A DNA stretch of 21,754 nucleotides from JAWVZB01 sp033722375 (lineage in GTDB: Bacteria; Actinomycetota; Nitriliruptoria; Nitriliruptorales; Nitriliruptoraceae): NCBI GenBank assembly GCA_033722375.1, contig JAWVZB010000052.1, forward strand, positions 1-21,754, read 5' to 3'. A program made the translations under genes and the position numbers. The notes beneath the pieces were generated by a model. That model did no database searches, was not told the DNA's origin, and saw nothing but the letters and a program-made list of their open reading frames with translations. This document shows, piece by piece, positions 13,308 through 21,144 of the stretch (the first letter of the stretch is position 1; every line of letters begins with the position of its first letter).

Positions 13308-14605
13308 CCATGCTGCTCGCACACGGCGTCGGGGTCCGCGGCGACCTGCCGCTGCCGCTCTGGATCGTCTCCTACGGCGCCGCCGCGGTGCTCGTGATCA
13401 CGTTCGTCGGACTCGTGCGGGGATGGAAAGAGCCCCGGCTGGAAGACGGCGGCGTCGGTCGCCCCCTGCCCGGTTGGGTCCAGGGTGCTGCCACACCGGT
13501 CGAGTGGCTGCTACGGATCGTGGGGGTGGCTGCGCTGGCGGTCGTGGTGGTCGCCGGGCTGACCGGCCCGGAGACCGGCGGGAGCAACTTCGCCCCGTTC
13601 ATGCTCTACGTCATCGTCTGGGCCGGCGGGATGTTCGTGTCGGGGTTCGTCGGCAACGTGTGGTCGGCGCTCGACCCGGTCGAGACCGTCCGCAAGGGGC
13701 TGCCGGTGGACGAGGACGCGCCGGACGTGCGCGCGCGGCTCGGGCTCTGGCCCGCGGCCGTGCTGTTGCTCCTCTTCACGTGGCTCGAGCTCGCCTACTT
13801 CGAGCCGGCCGATCCGTTCGCCGTCACACTCATGGTGGTGGTGCTGATCGCCGCACCGGTGCTCGGAGGGCTCTGGTCGAGCAGCTGGTGGCTGCGGGGG
13901 GCGAACGCCTTCGGGGCCTTGTTCCGACTGCTCGCGACGATGGCGCCGTTCCACCGCGACGACGAGGGGGTGCTGCGGGTCCGCGCCCCGCTCTCGGGGC
14001 TCCCCCGGCTGAACCCGATCCCCGGGACGGTCGCACTGATCCTGGTGGCGCTCGGCTCCACCACCTTCGACGGCTTCACCCGCACGACCATCTGGGAATC
14101 GGTCGCTGCGGGCAAGACCGGCTGGACCGGCACCGCGATCGCGACGCTCGGGCTGCTCGTGATCACCGGCATCGTCGCGGCGATGTACCTCGGCGCGATG
14201 GCAGACGCAGCCAAGGGCACCGAGCATTCCACCGGCGATCTCGCGCGTGCCTTCGCCCACACCCTGATCCCCATCGCACTGGGTTACGCGGTCGCCCACT
14301 ACTTCTCGCTGCTCGTCTTCGAAGGACAGCAGGCCATCAAGCTCGCCTCGGACCCCTTCGACCTCGGGTGGGACCTGTTCGGCACCGCTGACTGGACCCG
14401 CAGCTTCTCTGCGGTGTCTGCGGCGACGATCGCCTGGGTGCAGGCCGGCGCGATCGTGCTCGGCCACGTCGCGGCGGTGGTCCTGGCCCACGACCGCGCG
14501 ATCGCACTGTTCCCCCAGAGGAAGGCCACGGAGAGCCAGATCGCACTGATGATCGTGATGGTGGTCTACACGATGGGTGGACTCGGGCTGCTGCTCGGGG
14601 CCTGA
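13304..14605 (+). CDS. Polytopic membrane protein coupled to the cupredoxin lipoprotein
   Basis: A 433-residue protein whose ATG (13304) overlaps the cupredoxin stop as ATGA; a second in-frame ATG is at 13310. There are about ten hydrophobic helices, with conserved-looking loops FVGNVWSALDPVETVRKG, ALFRLLATMAPFHRD, TTFDGFTRTTIWES and a histidine-containing helix LARAFAHTLIPIALGYAVAHYFSLLVFEGQ. The last has the look of a metal- or substrate-handling helix pair. I have a weak recollection that related actinobacterial proteins are labelled 'fenitrothion hydrolase', which I would not rely on. Coupling to a cupredoxin lipoprotein suggests a joint envelope redox or metal role; this is inference. 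Confidence 0.85.
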   Translation: MTMLLAHGVGVRGDLPLPLWIVSYGAAAVLVITFVGLVRGWKEPRLEDGGVGRPLPGWVQGAATPVEWLLRIVGVAALAVVVVAGLTGPETGGSNFAPFMLYVIVWAGGMFVSGFVGNVWSALDPVETVRKGLPVDEDAPDVRARLGLWPAAVLLLLFTWLELAYFEPADPFAVTLMVVVLIAAPVLGGLWSSSWWLRGANAFGALFRLLATMAPFHRDDEGVLRVRAPLSGLPRLNPIPGTVALILVALGSTTFDGFTRTTIWESVAAGKTGWTGTAIATLGLLVITGIVAAMYLGAMADAAKGTEHSTGDLARAFAHTLIPIALGYAVAHYFSLLVFEGQQAIKLASDPFDLGWDLFGTADWTRSFSAVSAATIAWVQAGAIVLGHVAAVVLAHDRAIALFPQRKATESQIALMIVMVVYTMGGLGLLLGA

Positions 14606-14639
14606 GAACGAACGGCGAGGCCAGCCGCCCCGAACAGCA

Positions 14640-14666
14640 CGAACCCCGCCGCATGGGCGGGGTTCG
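14640..14666. terminator. Strong hairpin between convergent membrane-protein and csp genes
   Basis: CGAACCCCGCC (14640-14650), loop GCATG-like five bases, GGCGGGGTTCG (14656-14666): an 11-pair perfect stem midway between the two stop codons (14605 and 14688). It is symmetric, so it could serve both genes. No run of T follows on either strand. Confidence 0.65.
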
Positions 14667-14687
14667 GGGTGTAGGCGAGGTTGCCGG

Positions 14688-14891
14688 TCAGACCGGACGG
14701 ACCTCGGTCGCCTGGGGGCCCTTCTGGCCCTGGCCGACGTTGAACTGAACGCGCTGGCCCTCGTCGAGGGTCTTGTAGCCGTCCATCTCGATCGCGGAGA
14801 AGTGGACGAAGAGGTCCTCACCGCCCTCGGCCGGGGTGATGAACCCGTAGCCCTTCTCGGCGTTGAACCACTTCACAGTTCCTTCTGGCAT
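14688..14891 (-). CDS. Cold-shock protein, CspA family
   Basis: A 67-residue protein from ATG 14891. It is one complete cold-shock OB fold with MPEGTVKWFNAEKGYGFI (RNP1 K-G-Y-G-F) and DLFVHFSAI (RNP2), ending GPQATEVRPV. It binds single-stranded RNA/DNA and acts as an RNA chaperone. The frame is open upstream to 14960, but only the ATG at 14891 gives the family's invariant N-terminus. A candidate promoter on the minus strand, TGGAAA (complement of 15008-15013), 17 bases, TAGCCT (complement of 14985-14990), would give a leader of about 87 bases, typical for csp genes that are controlled through 5' UTR structure. Confidence 0.97.
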   Translation of the reverse strand: MPEGTVKWFNAEKGYGFITPAEGGEDLFVHFSAIEMDGYKTLDEGQRVQFNVGQGQKGPQATEVRPV

Positions 14892-14984
14892 GTTTCTGTT
14901 CCCATCTTGTTGCTCAGCGCGTCCTCGGGTAGTTCCGACATCGTTGGAGGAACATGACACCCCGAACGGGCGCTTGACATGGTC

Positions 14985-15013
14985 AGGCTACCGCCTGGGC
15001 CCACGTCTTTCCA
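14985..15013 (-). promoter_or_regulatory. Candidate promoter of the cold-shock gene
   Basis: Read on the minus strand: TGGAAA (15013-15008), 17-base spacer, TAGCCT (14990-14985). The -35 matches TTGACA at four of six positions and the spacing is ideal. The implied 5' UTR is about 87 bases. Confidence 0.35.
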
Positions 15014-15105
15014 CGCCGGTCGCCCCAACGGACGGGGACCACGCCCTGCGGGCGCCCACGCGGCTGGTTCAGTCGACGTCGACGACGACGGAAGGCCCCA
15101 CGGGG

Positions 15106-15687
15106 GTGGACTGGCACGGACGCGACGAGACCCCGCCGGGCTGGGACGTCAACCCCTCGTCGTGGGCCGAACGGATGCCCATCATCGTCCTCGGCTTCGT
15201 GGGGTTCCTCATCGCGATGTACCTCACCGCCTTCCAGTACGAGTGGATCAACTCGGTCTGGGAGCCGTTCTTCGGTGACGGCAGCGAGGAGATCCTGACC
15301 TCCGAGGTGTCCGACGTGCTGCCCATCAAGGACGCCGCACTCGGGGCGATCGGCTACATCCTCGACGTGGTGACGGGGGCCATGTTCGGCCAGGCACGGT
15401 GGCGCAAGCAGCCGTGGATCGTGATCCTCTTCGGTCTCGCGGTCGGCCCCCTGGGGGGTGGCAGCATCCTGCTGGTCATCCTCCAGCCGATCCTGCTGAA
15501 CAACTTCTGCACCCTGTGCCTCACGACCGCGGTGATATCGGTCGTGATGATCGGGCCGGCGATGGACGAGGTACTGGCGAGCATGCAGTTCCTCCGCCGC
15601 GCCAAGGAAGAAGGCCGCTCCGTGTGGCGTGCGTTCTGGGGCGTCGGGGACTCGACCGAACTGACCGCGGCCGGCAGGAACGCCTGA
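15106..15687 (+). CDS. VKOR-family (vitamin K epoxide reductase-like) membrane protein, variant
   Basis: From GTG 15106 the protein has 193 residues, with GGAAGG upstream. The frame is open back to 14863, but that would run through the csp gene and its promoter. Four or so helices are visible, with the VKOR-type redox motif C135-T-L-C138 in the last pair (NNFCTLCLTTAVIS). In canonical VKORs an additional Cys pair sits in the first periplasmic loop; here the matching segment (TSEVSDVLPIKDAALGAIGY) has Ser in place of Cys. This variant is typically found beside SPW-repeat proteins, as here. It may exchange disulphides with a partner or quinone, but the standard electron relay is incomplete. It overlaps the next start by one base (TGATG). 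Confidence 0.85.
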   Translation: MDWHGRDETPPGWDVNPSSWAERMPIIVLGFVGFLIAMYLTAFQYEWINSVWEPFFGDGSEEILTSEVSDVLPIKDAALGAIGYILDVVTGAMFGQARWRKQPWIVILFGLAVGPLGGGSILLVILQPILLNNFCTLCLTTAVISVVMIGPAMDEVLASMQFLRRAKEEGRSVWRAFWGVGDSTELTAAGRNA

Positions 15688-16118
15688 TGTGGCCTCGACT
15701 CGTCAACGTCGCGATCGGCATCTGGCTGATGTTCGCACCTGCGGTGCTCGGCTACTCCACCACGTCGGCGCTGGCCGAAGCCTCCGACCGCATCATCGGC
15801 CCGCTCGTTGTCAGCGCCTCCATCGCCGCCATCTGGGACGAGATCCGGCCTCTGCGCTGGGTGAGCGTGTTCCTCGGCGGGGCGGCGATCGTCCTGCCGC
15901 TGGTGCTGGGCCCGTTCCTCGGCTGGCCCATCGACGGGGCCGTCAGCAGCATCGTGAGCGGGGCGCTCATCATCGTGTTCGGGCGGATCCGCGGCCCGAT
16001 CGACAACGAGTTCGGCGGGGGCTGGAAGTCCACCTGGCGGGACGACATCGACACGATCCGCGACGACCCCTACGGCCGCGAGATCGAGCAGACCCAGCAC
16101 GGGTTCCCGGACTCGTAG
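15687..16118 (+). CDS. SPW-repeat membrane protein
   Basis: A 143-residue protein whose ATG 15687 shares its A with the VKOR stop, indicating translational coupling. It has four hydrophobic helices in two halves. The SPW-type pattern is seen in the first (WPRLVNVAIGIWLMFAPAVLGY, then SDRIIGPLVVSAS) and partly in the second (RWVSVFLGGAAIVLPLVLG). The polar C-terminal 40 residues should be cytoplasmic. SPW proteins are common next to VKOR-like and other oxidoreductase genes in actinobacteria, but their role is unknown. Confidence 0.88.
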   Translation: MWPRLVNVAIGIWLMFAPAVLGYSTTSALAEASDRIIGPLVVSASIAAIWDEIRPLRWVSVFLGGAAIVLPLVLGPFLGWPIDGAVSSIVSGALIIVFGRIRGPIDNEFGGGWKSTWRDDIDTIRDDPYGREIEQTQHGFPDS

Positions 16119-16150
16119 AGCCTGGAAAGCATCCTCTCGGGAGGCCGCCG

Positions 16151-17854
16151 CTACTCGGTGGCCGCCACCGACGGCATCAGGCGGCGCAACGTGGTCTCGA
16201 GGACCATGTCGCCGAAGCAGCGGTCGATCGAGTAGGCGTCCTCGTACTCGATGTAGGCCGGCCCGCTCTCGGCGAAGCCCGCCCCCTGCCCAGAGGCCGG
16301 GTTCGTGGCCGCCTCGAACGACTGGAGGATGTAGCCGAGGGCGTCGTTGGCCTGTGCGAGCGGCATCGCCAGCGCCCCGCCGTGGTCCTCCTTGGCCTTC
16401 TCCTTGATCACGTTCGTGAGGTTCGAGAACAGCTCGCCGGGACCCGAGGTGATGAACAGGTCGTCGCCGATCCGGGCGGCGTTGGCAGCCACCTCGACCG
16501 ACACGGCCGACGCGGACGTGCAGGGCGCCTCGTTGGGGCGCTCGCCGGTGCGAACCTGCGCCGGCTGCTCGACGAACTTGCGGTCGAAGAACCCCGGGAA
16601 GCCGAGCGCCGTCAGTGGCACGTTCGTGGCGGGCTGGTTCCAGATCTCCTGTGCGGTTTCGATGTCGGTCAGATCGATCTGCCGCCCGTCACCGACGGCG
16701 GGAACGAGGTCGGCCAGTGCGCGACCCATGTCGACACTTCCCTCGCCCTCGTGGCGCTCGTGCGCCGGGAAGCCGACGGACATGTTCCCGAGTCCGGTCA
16801 TGAAGTGGAACCCGATGCCACCGAACCGTTCCTCGAGACGGGACTCGAACACGACCGGCCAGTCGCCGTGGGCCACGCCGGGAACGACGTCCAGGGTCGT
16901 GGGGTGGGCGGCGTAGGTACCGATGGTGGCGATGACATCCTGCCCCCCGGGGGTGTAGGCACGCAGCCACGTGAGCTGCTGCTCCTCGGCCGCCCGGTAG
17001 GTGTCGCGACGCTCGTGGTTGAACTGGCGCGCCTCGACCTCACCGACCTCGAGCCTCGCGACCCGCATCGAATCGACGGCGCGACGGACCGACTCCTCGA
17101 TCGCGTCGGTGGCCTGCTGCATGTACCAGTCGGGCACGAAACCCCAGCCCCCGATGAAGTCCATCGCGGTGTGGCTGTGTGTCGAGTGGAAGATGAACGC
17201 CGACAGGTCCGTCCCGAGCTCCGCTGCCAGCCGGGCTCGGATCTCCTTGAAACCGCAGTCGGCGCACTTGGACGCGTAGTCCCAGAACCAGCCCTCGGCG
17301 TCGATCACGGTCAGGAACACGGGGTCTTCCCCGTCGCTGATCGCGACCGTCCGCGCCCAGAGGCCGTACTCGTCGTCGAACTCGACCAGGGCGTTCATCG
17401 GGCCGATCCCGTACCCGCCGGCGTAGATGCAGTCGGGGTTCTCGGGCCAGGGCGAGCCGGCGTTGACGACGTGGCTCGCGTTGGACGGCACGTCGCTGAA
17501 GAGGTTCTCCGACAAGGTCTCGCACTTGCTCTGGTCCTGCTCCCACGTGCCGCCGTACGCCTCGGGCTGCGGCTCCAACGACACCTTGGCGGCGCCGACG
17601 TGGTAGAGGCCCTGCTGGAGCTTGCCCTTCGGCAGCTTCGCGTCCCCAGCTTCGAGCAGGTTCAGGGGGTCCGATGCGGCGGTCGGGGTCGGGACGTCAC
17701 CGGGGGACGGGGCGTCCCTGAGGTTGCTGTCAGCGACCTCGGTGGTCTCGGCGGTCTCGTCGACCGGAGCCAGGCTGGCGCCGGCCCAGGCGACGGAGAC
17801 CAGCAGCGCACCGGTGGCGGTCGAGACGGTGACGCGACGAAAGAGGGTCTTCAT
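16151..17854 (-). CDS. Secreted neutral/alkaline ceramidase-like protein
   Basis: A 567-residue protein from ATG 17854, with GAGG six bases upstream. The signal peptide spans about residues 1-29 (MKTLFRRV start, ASLA end), followed by a Thr/Ala/Pro-rich linker to about 62. The rest resembles the N-terminal catalytic domain of neutral ceramidases: LYHVGAAKVSLEP start, GGYGIGPMN, VFLTVIDAEGWFW, a His-rich metal-site motif H223-S-T-H226-S-H228, GTYAAHPTTL and GLGNMS in place of the GDVSPN nucleophile loop. The family hydrolyses N-acyl linkages in ceramide via a zinc site. Actinobacteria seldom make sphingolipids, so the substrate may be another N-acyl lipid or host/algal ceramide. The C-terminal immunoglobulin-like domain is not obvious. 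Family assignment is fairly firm; substrate unknown. Confidence 0.82.
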   Translation of the reverse strand: MKTLFRRVTVSTATGALLVSVAWAGASLAPVDETAETTEVADSNLRDAPSPGDVPTPTAASDPLNLLEAGDAKLPKGKLQQGLYHVGAAKVSLEPQPEAYGGTWEQDQSKCETLSENLFSDVPSNASHVVNAGSPWPENPDCIYAGGYGIGPMNALVEFDDEYGLWARTVAISDGEDPVFLTVIDAEGWFWDYASKCADCGFKEIRARLAAELGTDLSAFIFHSTHSHTAMDFIGGWGFVPDWYMQQATDAIEESVRRAVDSMRVARLEVGEVEARQFNHERRDTYRAAEEQQLTWLRAYTPGGQDVIATIGTYAAHPTTLDVVPGVAHGDWPVVFESRLEERFGGIGFHFMTGLGNMSVGFPAHERHEGEGSVDMGRALADLVPAVGDGRQIDLTDIETAQEIWNQPATNVPLTALGFPGFFDRKFVEQPAQVRTGERPNEAPCTSASAVSVEVAANAARIGDDLFITSGPGELFSNLTNVIKEKAKEDHGGALAMPLAQANDALGYILQSFEAATNPASGQGAGFAESGPAYIEYEDAYSIDRCFGDMVLETTLRRLMPSVAATE

Positions 17855-17983
17855 GTCTGCCTCGAGCGGGGCGGGGCATCAGATGGGGGTCACCAGAGCA
17901 GTTCGCCATCCGAGCCGTGGATTCCTGCCCGGCGGCGAACGCCAGAGTGGCCCTCACGGTTACCCTCGAGCGGTCCGTCCCCG

Positions 17984-18057
17984 TCCCCGTAGCTCAGTTG
18001 GACAGAGCAGCCGCCTCCTAAGCGGCAGGTCGCAGGTTCGACTCCTGCCGGGGACGC
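17984..18057 (+). tRNA. tRNA-Arg (anticodon CCT)
   Basis: A full cloverleaf. The acceptor stem GTCCCCG (17984-17990) pairs with CGGGGAC (18050-18056), seven of seven, with discriminator G18057. The D stem GCTC/GAGC follows. The anticodon stem GCCGC/GCGGC (18011-18015/18023-18027) encloses loop CTCCTAA with anticodon CCT at 18018-18020. The variable loop is AGGTC and the T arm GCAGG-TTCGACT-CCTGC. CCA is not encoded. It reads the AGG codon. TACCCT at 17962-17967 is a plausible -10. Confidence 0.97.
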
Positions 18058-18088
18058 TGCCCGCGCGATACTCCGTGCGTCTCTGGAC

Positions 18089-18532
18089 CTACTGGAAGAG
18101 GCTGTGGCCCAGGAGCTGCTGGAGCCGCTGACGACGACGGGCGACCCGGAGGTCGGGGCCGGCGTCCGCCACCAGCTCCACGGCCTCCATCAGCTCCATC
18201 GGATCGAACGGCTTGCGGACGTAGGCATCGCAGCCGGCGTACCACCCGGTGACCTCGTCATCGACGCTGTCCCGAGCGGTGAGCAGCACGACCGGCACGT
18301 CGAACCGGTACGCATGTGACCGGAGATCCTGCAAGAGATCCAGTCCGTTCAGACCGGGCATCACAACATCGAGGATCACGATGTCGGGCGTCGGTCGCGT
18401 CAGGTCCGTCAGCCGGACCCACGCCTCGACCGGATCGGCGAAGGCCTCGAGGTAGTGCTCCCCGTCGGCTTCGAACACACTCGCGACGAGCGACAGGATC
18501 GCCGGATCGTCGTCCACCATCATGATGCGCAT
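18089..18532 (-). CDS. Stand-alone response-regulator receiver protein
   Basis: A 147-residue protein from ATG 18532, with GGGGGAGG six bases upstream. One receiver (REC) domain spans residues 1-122, with the acidic pair D7-D8-D9, phospho-acceptor Asp55 in DIVILDVVMPG, switch Thr85 and Lys107 in VRKPFD. The last ~25 residues are a basic helix (RVARRRQRLQQLLGH), with no DNA-binding or enzymatic output domain. It probably acts by protein contact, as in phosphorelays or stress pathways. No kinase is adjacent; the sensor-less kinase at 4476-5237 is the only one in the window. It is divergent from the small ORF and transporter to its right. Confidence 0.93.
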   Translation of the reverse strand: MRIMMVDDDPAILSLVASVFEADGEHYLEAFADPVEAWVRLTDLTRPTPDIVILDVVMPGLNGLDLLQDLRSHAYRFDVPVVLLTARDSVDDEVTGWYAGCDAYVRKPFDPMELMEAVELVADAGPDLRVARRRQRLQQLLGHSLFQ

Positions 18533-18670
18533 CGCGCGCCTCCCCCTGCACCACCAGGTATCGGCACGAGCGAGCGAAGCCTTGAGGGTGAGGGAGCGTC
18601 CCTTCGGACATGGTTGGCCGGACGCCAGTACTAGCGTTGGCCCCGCCGTCGTCGGAGAGGGAGGCAACGC

Positions 18671-18802
18671 GTGTCCGGAGCGGCAATCGGGTTCGTGGCA
18701 ACGATCGTGGCCGCGGTCACGTTCTTTGTGCTCGCCTTGCTCCAGCTGCGCCGCGTGACCGGAGCGAGCGAGCCGATCGACGACGACGCTGACGGGTCGT
18801 GA
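18671..18802 (+). CDS. 43-residue single-pass membrane microprotein
   Basis: GTG 18671 to TGA 18802. A strong Shine-Dalgarno, GGAGAGGGAGG at 18654-18664, precedes it at a good distance. The product has one clear transmembrane helix (about residues 4-26), two Arg directly after it (QLRRV) and a short acidic tail (IDDDADGS), so the tail is probably cytoplasmic. Its stop overlaps the GTG start of the APC transporter by four bases (GTGA), so translation of the two is likely coupled. The transporter has no Shine-Dalgarno of its own outside this ORF. It may be a small accessory subunit of the permease. I do not recognise the family. Confidence 0.8.
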   Translation: MSGAAIGFVATIVAAVTFFVLALLQLRRVTGASEPIDDDADGS

Positions 18803-21144
18803 AGGACCGCCCCGCGCTCGAGCCGCAGGAGACGACGCTCGCGAGATCGCTCTCCGAGTTCGACATCACGATGATCGGTGTCGGCGCCATGATCGGCGCC
18901 GGGATCTTCGTTCTCATCGGGATCGCTGCTGGGGCCAGCGGCCCCGCCGTGATGCTGGCACTGGTGCTGAACGGGGTCGTCACCCTGTTCACGGCCATGG
19001 TGTACGCCGAGCTCGGGTCCGCGATCCCCGAGGCCGGTGGCGGCTACCTGTGGGTCAAGTCCGCACTGGGACCGTCACAGAGCTTCCTCGCCGGCTGGAT
19101 GTCGTGGTTCTCCCACGCCGTGGCCGGGGCGCTGTACGCCCAAGGGTTCGGGTCGTTCATGCAGGAGCTGCTGCACCAGGTCGGTCTGTCGTTGCCCGAG
19201 GTGCCCGTGATCGGCTTGGACCGCTGGATCGGCGTCGCGATCGTGGTGGTGTTCCTCGGCATCAACCTGCGGGGCGCGTCGGAGACCGGGCTCGCCGGCA
19301 ACATCATCACCCTCGCCAAGGTCAGCGTCATCGGGCTCTTCATCGCGTTCGGCATCGCGGCCATCGCCGGTTCGCCCGCCGAATCGTTCGATCGTTTCGA
19401 TCCCATGTTCCCCGAGGGCTTCGGGGGGGTACTCGTCGCCATGGGCATCACGTTCATCGCCTTCGAGGGCTACGAGATCATCGTGCAGGCCGGCGAAGAG
19501 GTGAAGGAGCCGTCGAAGACGATCCCCAAGGCGATCTTCAAGAGCCTCATCATCGTGATCCCGATCTACGGGCTGGTCGCCTTCACCGCGATCGGCGCGG
19601 TCGCCCCCGAGGGGGGACAGCCGACCTGGCAGTTCCTCGGCGAAGCCAAGGAACTCGGACTCGCGGAAGCCGCCGCCCGGTTCATGCCCGCAGGGACCAT
19701 CATCATCCTCGTCGGGGGCCTGTTGTCCACGATCTCGGCCCTGAACGCGACGACCTACTCCTCGACCCGGGTCTCGTTCGCGATGGGCCGCGACGGCACC
19801 CTCCCCAGTGCGTTCGAGAAGGTCCACGACCGCTTCAAGACACCCTACGTCGCACTGGCAGCCACCGGGGTCCTCATCATCGCGATGGTGATCTCCGTGC
19901 CGATCGAGGACGTCGCGGCCGCCGCGGACGTCATGTTCCTGCTGCTGTTCCTGCAGGTGAACTACGCGGTCATCAAGATCCGTGGCGAGATGGGGGACCG
20001 CATCGACTACGGCTACCGCATGCCGTGGTTCCCGGCCATCCCCATCATCGGGATCGCCTCCAACACCGGCCTCGCGATCTACCTGTTCTTCTACAGTCCG
20101 CTCGGCTGGGCGGCGGCAGCCGGCTGGATCGTGGTCGGGCTGCTCGTCTTCTACGCCTACGCCCGGGGACGCGCAGAGGAGGACGCCGCCCCGCAGATCA
20201 CCTTCGAGCGCAAGCGCGGGACCCGCGCAGAGGAGACCATCCTGGCGCCGGTCGCGAACCCCGACCACGTGGAAGCGGTCGTCGGCGTCGCGATCGCGCT
20301 TGCCCGGCAGCGCGACGCGGAGGTCGTGGTGCTGAACGTCATCCAGGTCCCTCCCCAGGTGCCGATGTCGGCGGGGCGGGCCCGGACCTCGGAGGCCGAG
20401 CCCGTCATCGAGGTGGTCGAGGAGATCTCCGAGCGGGTCGAGGACGTGACCTTGAACACCGTGGTCGGCATCGGCCGGCGGATCTCGTCGGTGATCTCCG
20501 AGGTCGCTGAGCGGGAGAACTCACACACGATCGTGATCGGGTGGCACGGTCATGCCCATGAGGGCCGTGTCCGCGGGTCGGTCGCCCAGGAGGTGCTGCT
20601 CGGGGCAGAGCGAGACGTGCTGCTGGTCCGCGACCGCGGCCTGCCGTCCCGGGTGGATCGGGTCACGGCCGCGGTCAGTCCGGGGATCCGGGGGCCGGAC
20701 ACGACCCGCACCGGCGTTCGGCTCGCGGCCGGGTTCGACGCTGACCTCCGACTCCTGAACGTGGTCGCAGCGGGCAGCGGCCACGCCGAGGAGATGGAAG
20801 CGTGGCTCGAGGACGTCCGCGACGACCTCTTCGCAGACGAGGACGAAGACCAGACTGGGCAACGGCTCCGTCGGCACCGGATCTCCACGGAGGTCATCGA
20901 ATCGGATGACTTCGTGCGTGCGGTCCGGGACGCGACCGACGAGCCGGAGCTCCTCGTCGTCGGCGCAGCCAGGGACTGGTACCGCCGCGACAACCTCGTG
21001 GGCAAGGTCGTCGACGACCTGACCAACCGGGCCGACAACACCGTCGTCGTGGCCCGGCCCTACGAGCCACGCCCCGTGACGTGGTGGCGCCAGCTCCTGG
21101 CGCTGCTCAGGGGACGCCGACGCGACCGGTCCCGACTGAGCTGA
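18799..21144 (+). CDS. APC-superfamily amino-acid permease with two C-terminal universal-stress (USP) domains
   Basis: A 781-residue protein from GTG 18799. Residues about 15-455 are an APC-type permease of about 12 helices with MIGVGAMIGAGIFVLIG in helix 1, GGGYLWVK, FIAFEGYEIIVQAGEEVKEP and YSSTRVSFAMGRDG. Residues about 475-612 form a first USP domain ending in IGWHGHAHEGRVRGSVAQEVL, close to the ATP-binding G-x2-G-x9-GS motif but with eight residues in the last gap. Residues about 617-755 form a second, more degenerate USP domain (LLVVGAARDWYRRDNLVGKV), probably unable to bind nucleotide. Such fusions are taken to link transport to energy or stress state; the substrate is not known. Its start overlaps the 43-residue membrane ORF, and it ends tail-to-tail with metG. 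Confidence 0.93.
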   Translation: MKDRPALEPQETTLARSLSEFDITMIGVGAMIGAGIFVLIGIAAGASGPAVMLALVLNGVVTLFTAMVYAELGSAIPEAGGGYLWVKSALGPSQSFLAGWMSWFSHAVAGALYAQGFGSFMQELLHQVGLSLPEVPVIGLDRWIGVAIVVVFLGINLRGASETGLAGNIITLAKVSVIGLFIAFGIAAIAGSPAESFDRFDPMFPEGFGGVLVAMGITFIAFEGYEIIVQAGEEVKEPSKTIPKAIFKSLIIVIPIYGLVAFTAIGAVAPEGGQPTWQFLGEAKELGLAEAAARFMPAGTIIILVGGLLSTISALNATTYSSTRVSFAMGRDGTLPSAFEKVHDRFKTPYVALAATGVLIIAMVISVPIEDVAAAADVMFLLLFLQVNYAVIKIRGEMGDRIDYGYRMPWFPAIPIIGIASNTGLAIYLFFYSPLGWAAAAGWIVVGLLVFYAYARGRAEEDAAPQITFERKRGTRAEETILAPVANPDHVEAVVGVAIALARQRDAEVVVLNVIQVPPQVPMSAGRARTSEAEPVIEVVEEISERVEDVTLNTVVGIGRRISSVISEVAERENSHTIVIGWHGHAHEGRVRGSVAQEVLLGAERDVLLVRDRGLPSRVDRVTAAVSPGIRGPDTTRTGVRLAAGFDADLRLLNVVAAGSGHAEEMEAWLEDVRDDLFADEDEDQTGQRLRRHRISTEVIESDDFVRAVRDATDEPELLVVGAARDWYRRDNLVGKVVDDLTNRADNTVVVARPYEPRPVTWWRQLLALLRGRRRDRSRLS

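Noticed and set aside
14863..15105. N-terminal extension of the VKOR-like protein to 14863
   Set aside because: It overlaps the csp gene antisense and its control region; the translated part is unlike VKOR N-termini.
15689..17992. 767-codon plus-strand open frame covering the SPW gene and the complement of the ceramidase-like gene
   Set aside because: It is a GC-bias shadow: it runs out of frame through one confident gene and antisense to another, and has low-complexity composition.
17984..18057. Integration (att) site at the tRNA-Arg gene
   Set aside because: No integrase, no duplicated tRNA 3' end within the window and no change in composition on either side.
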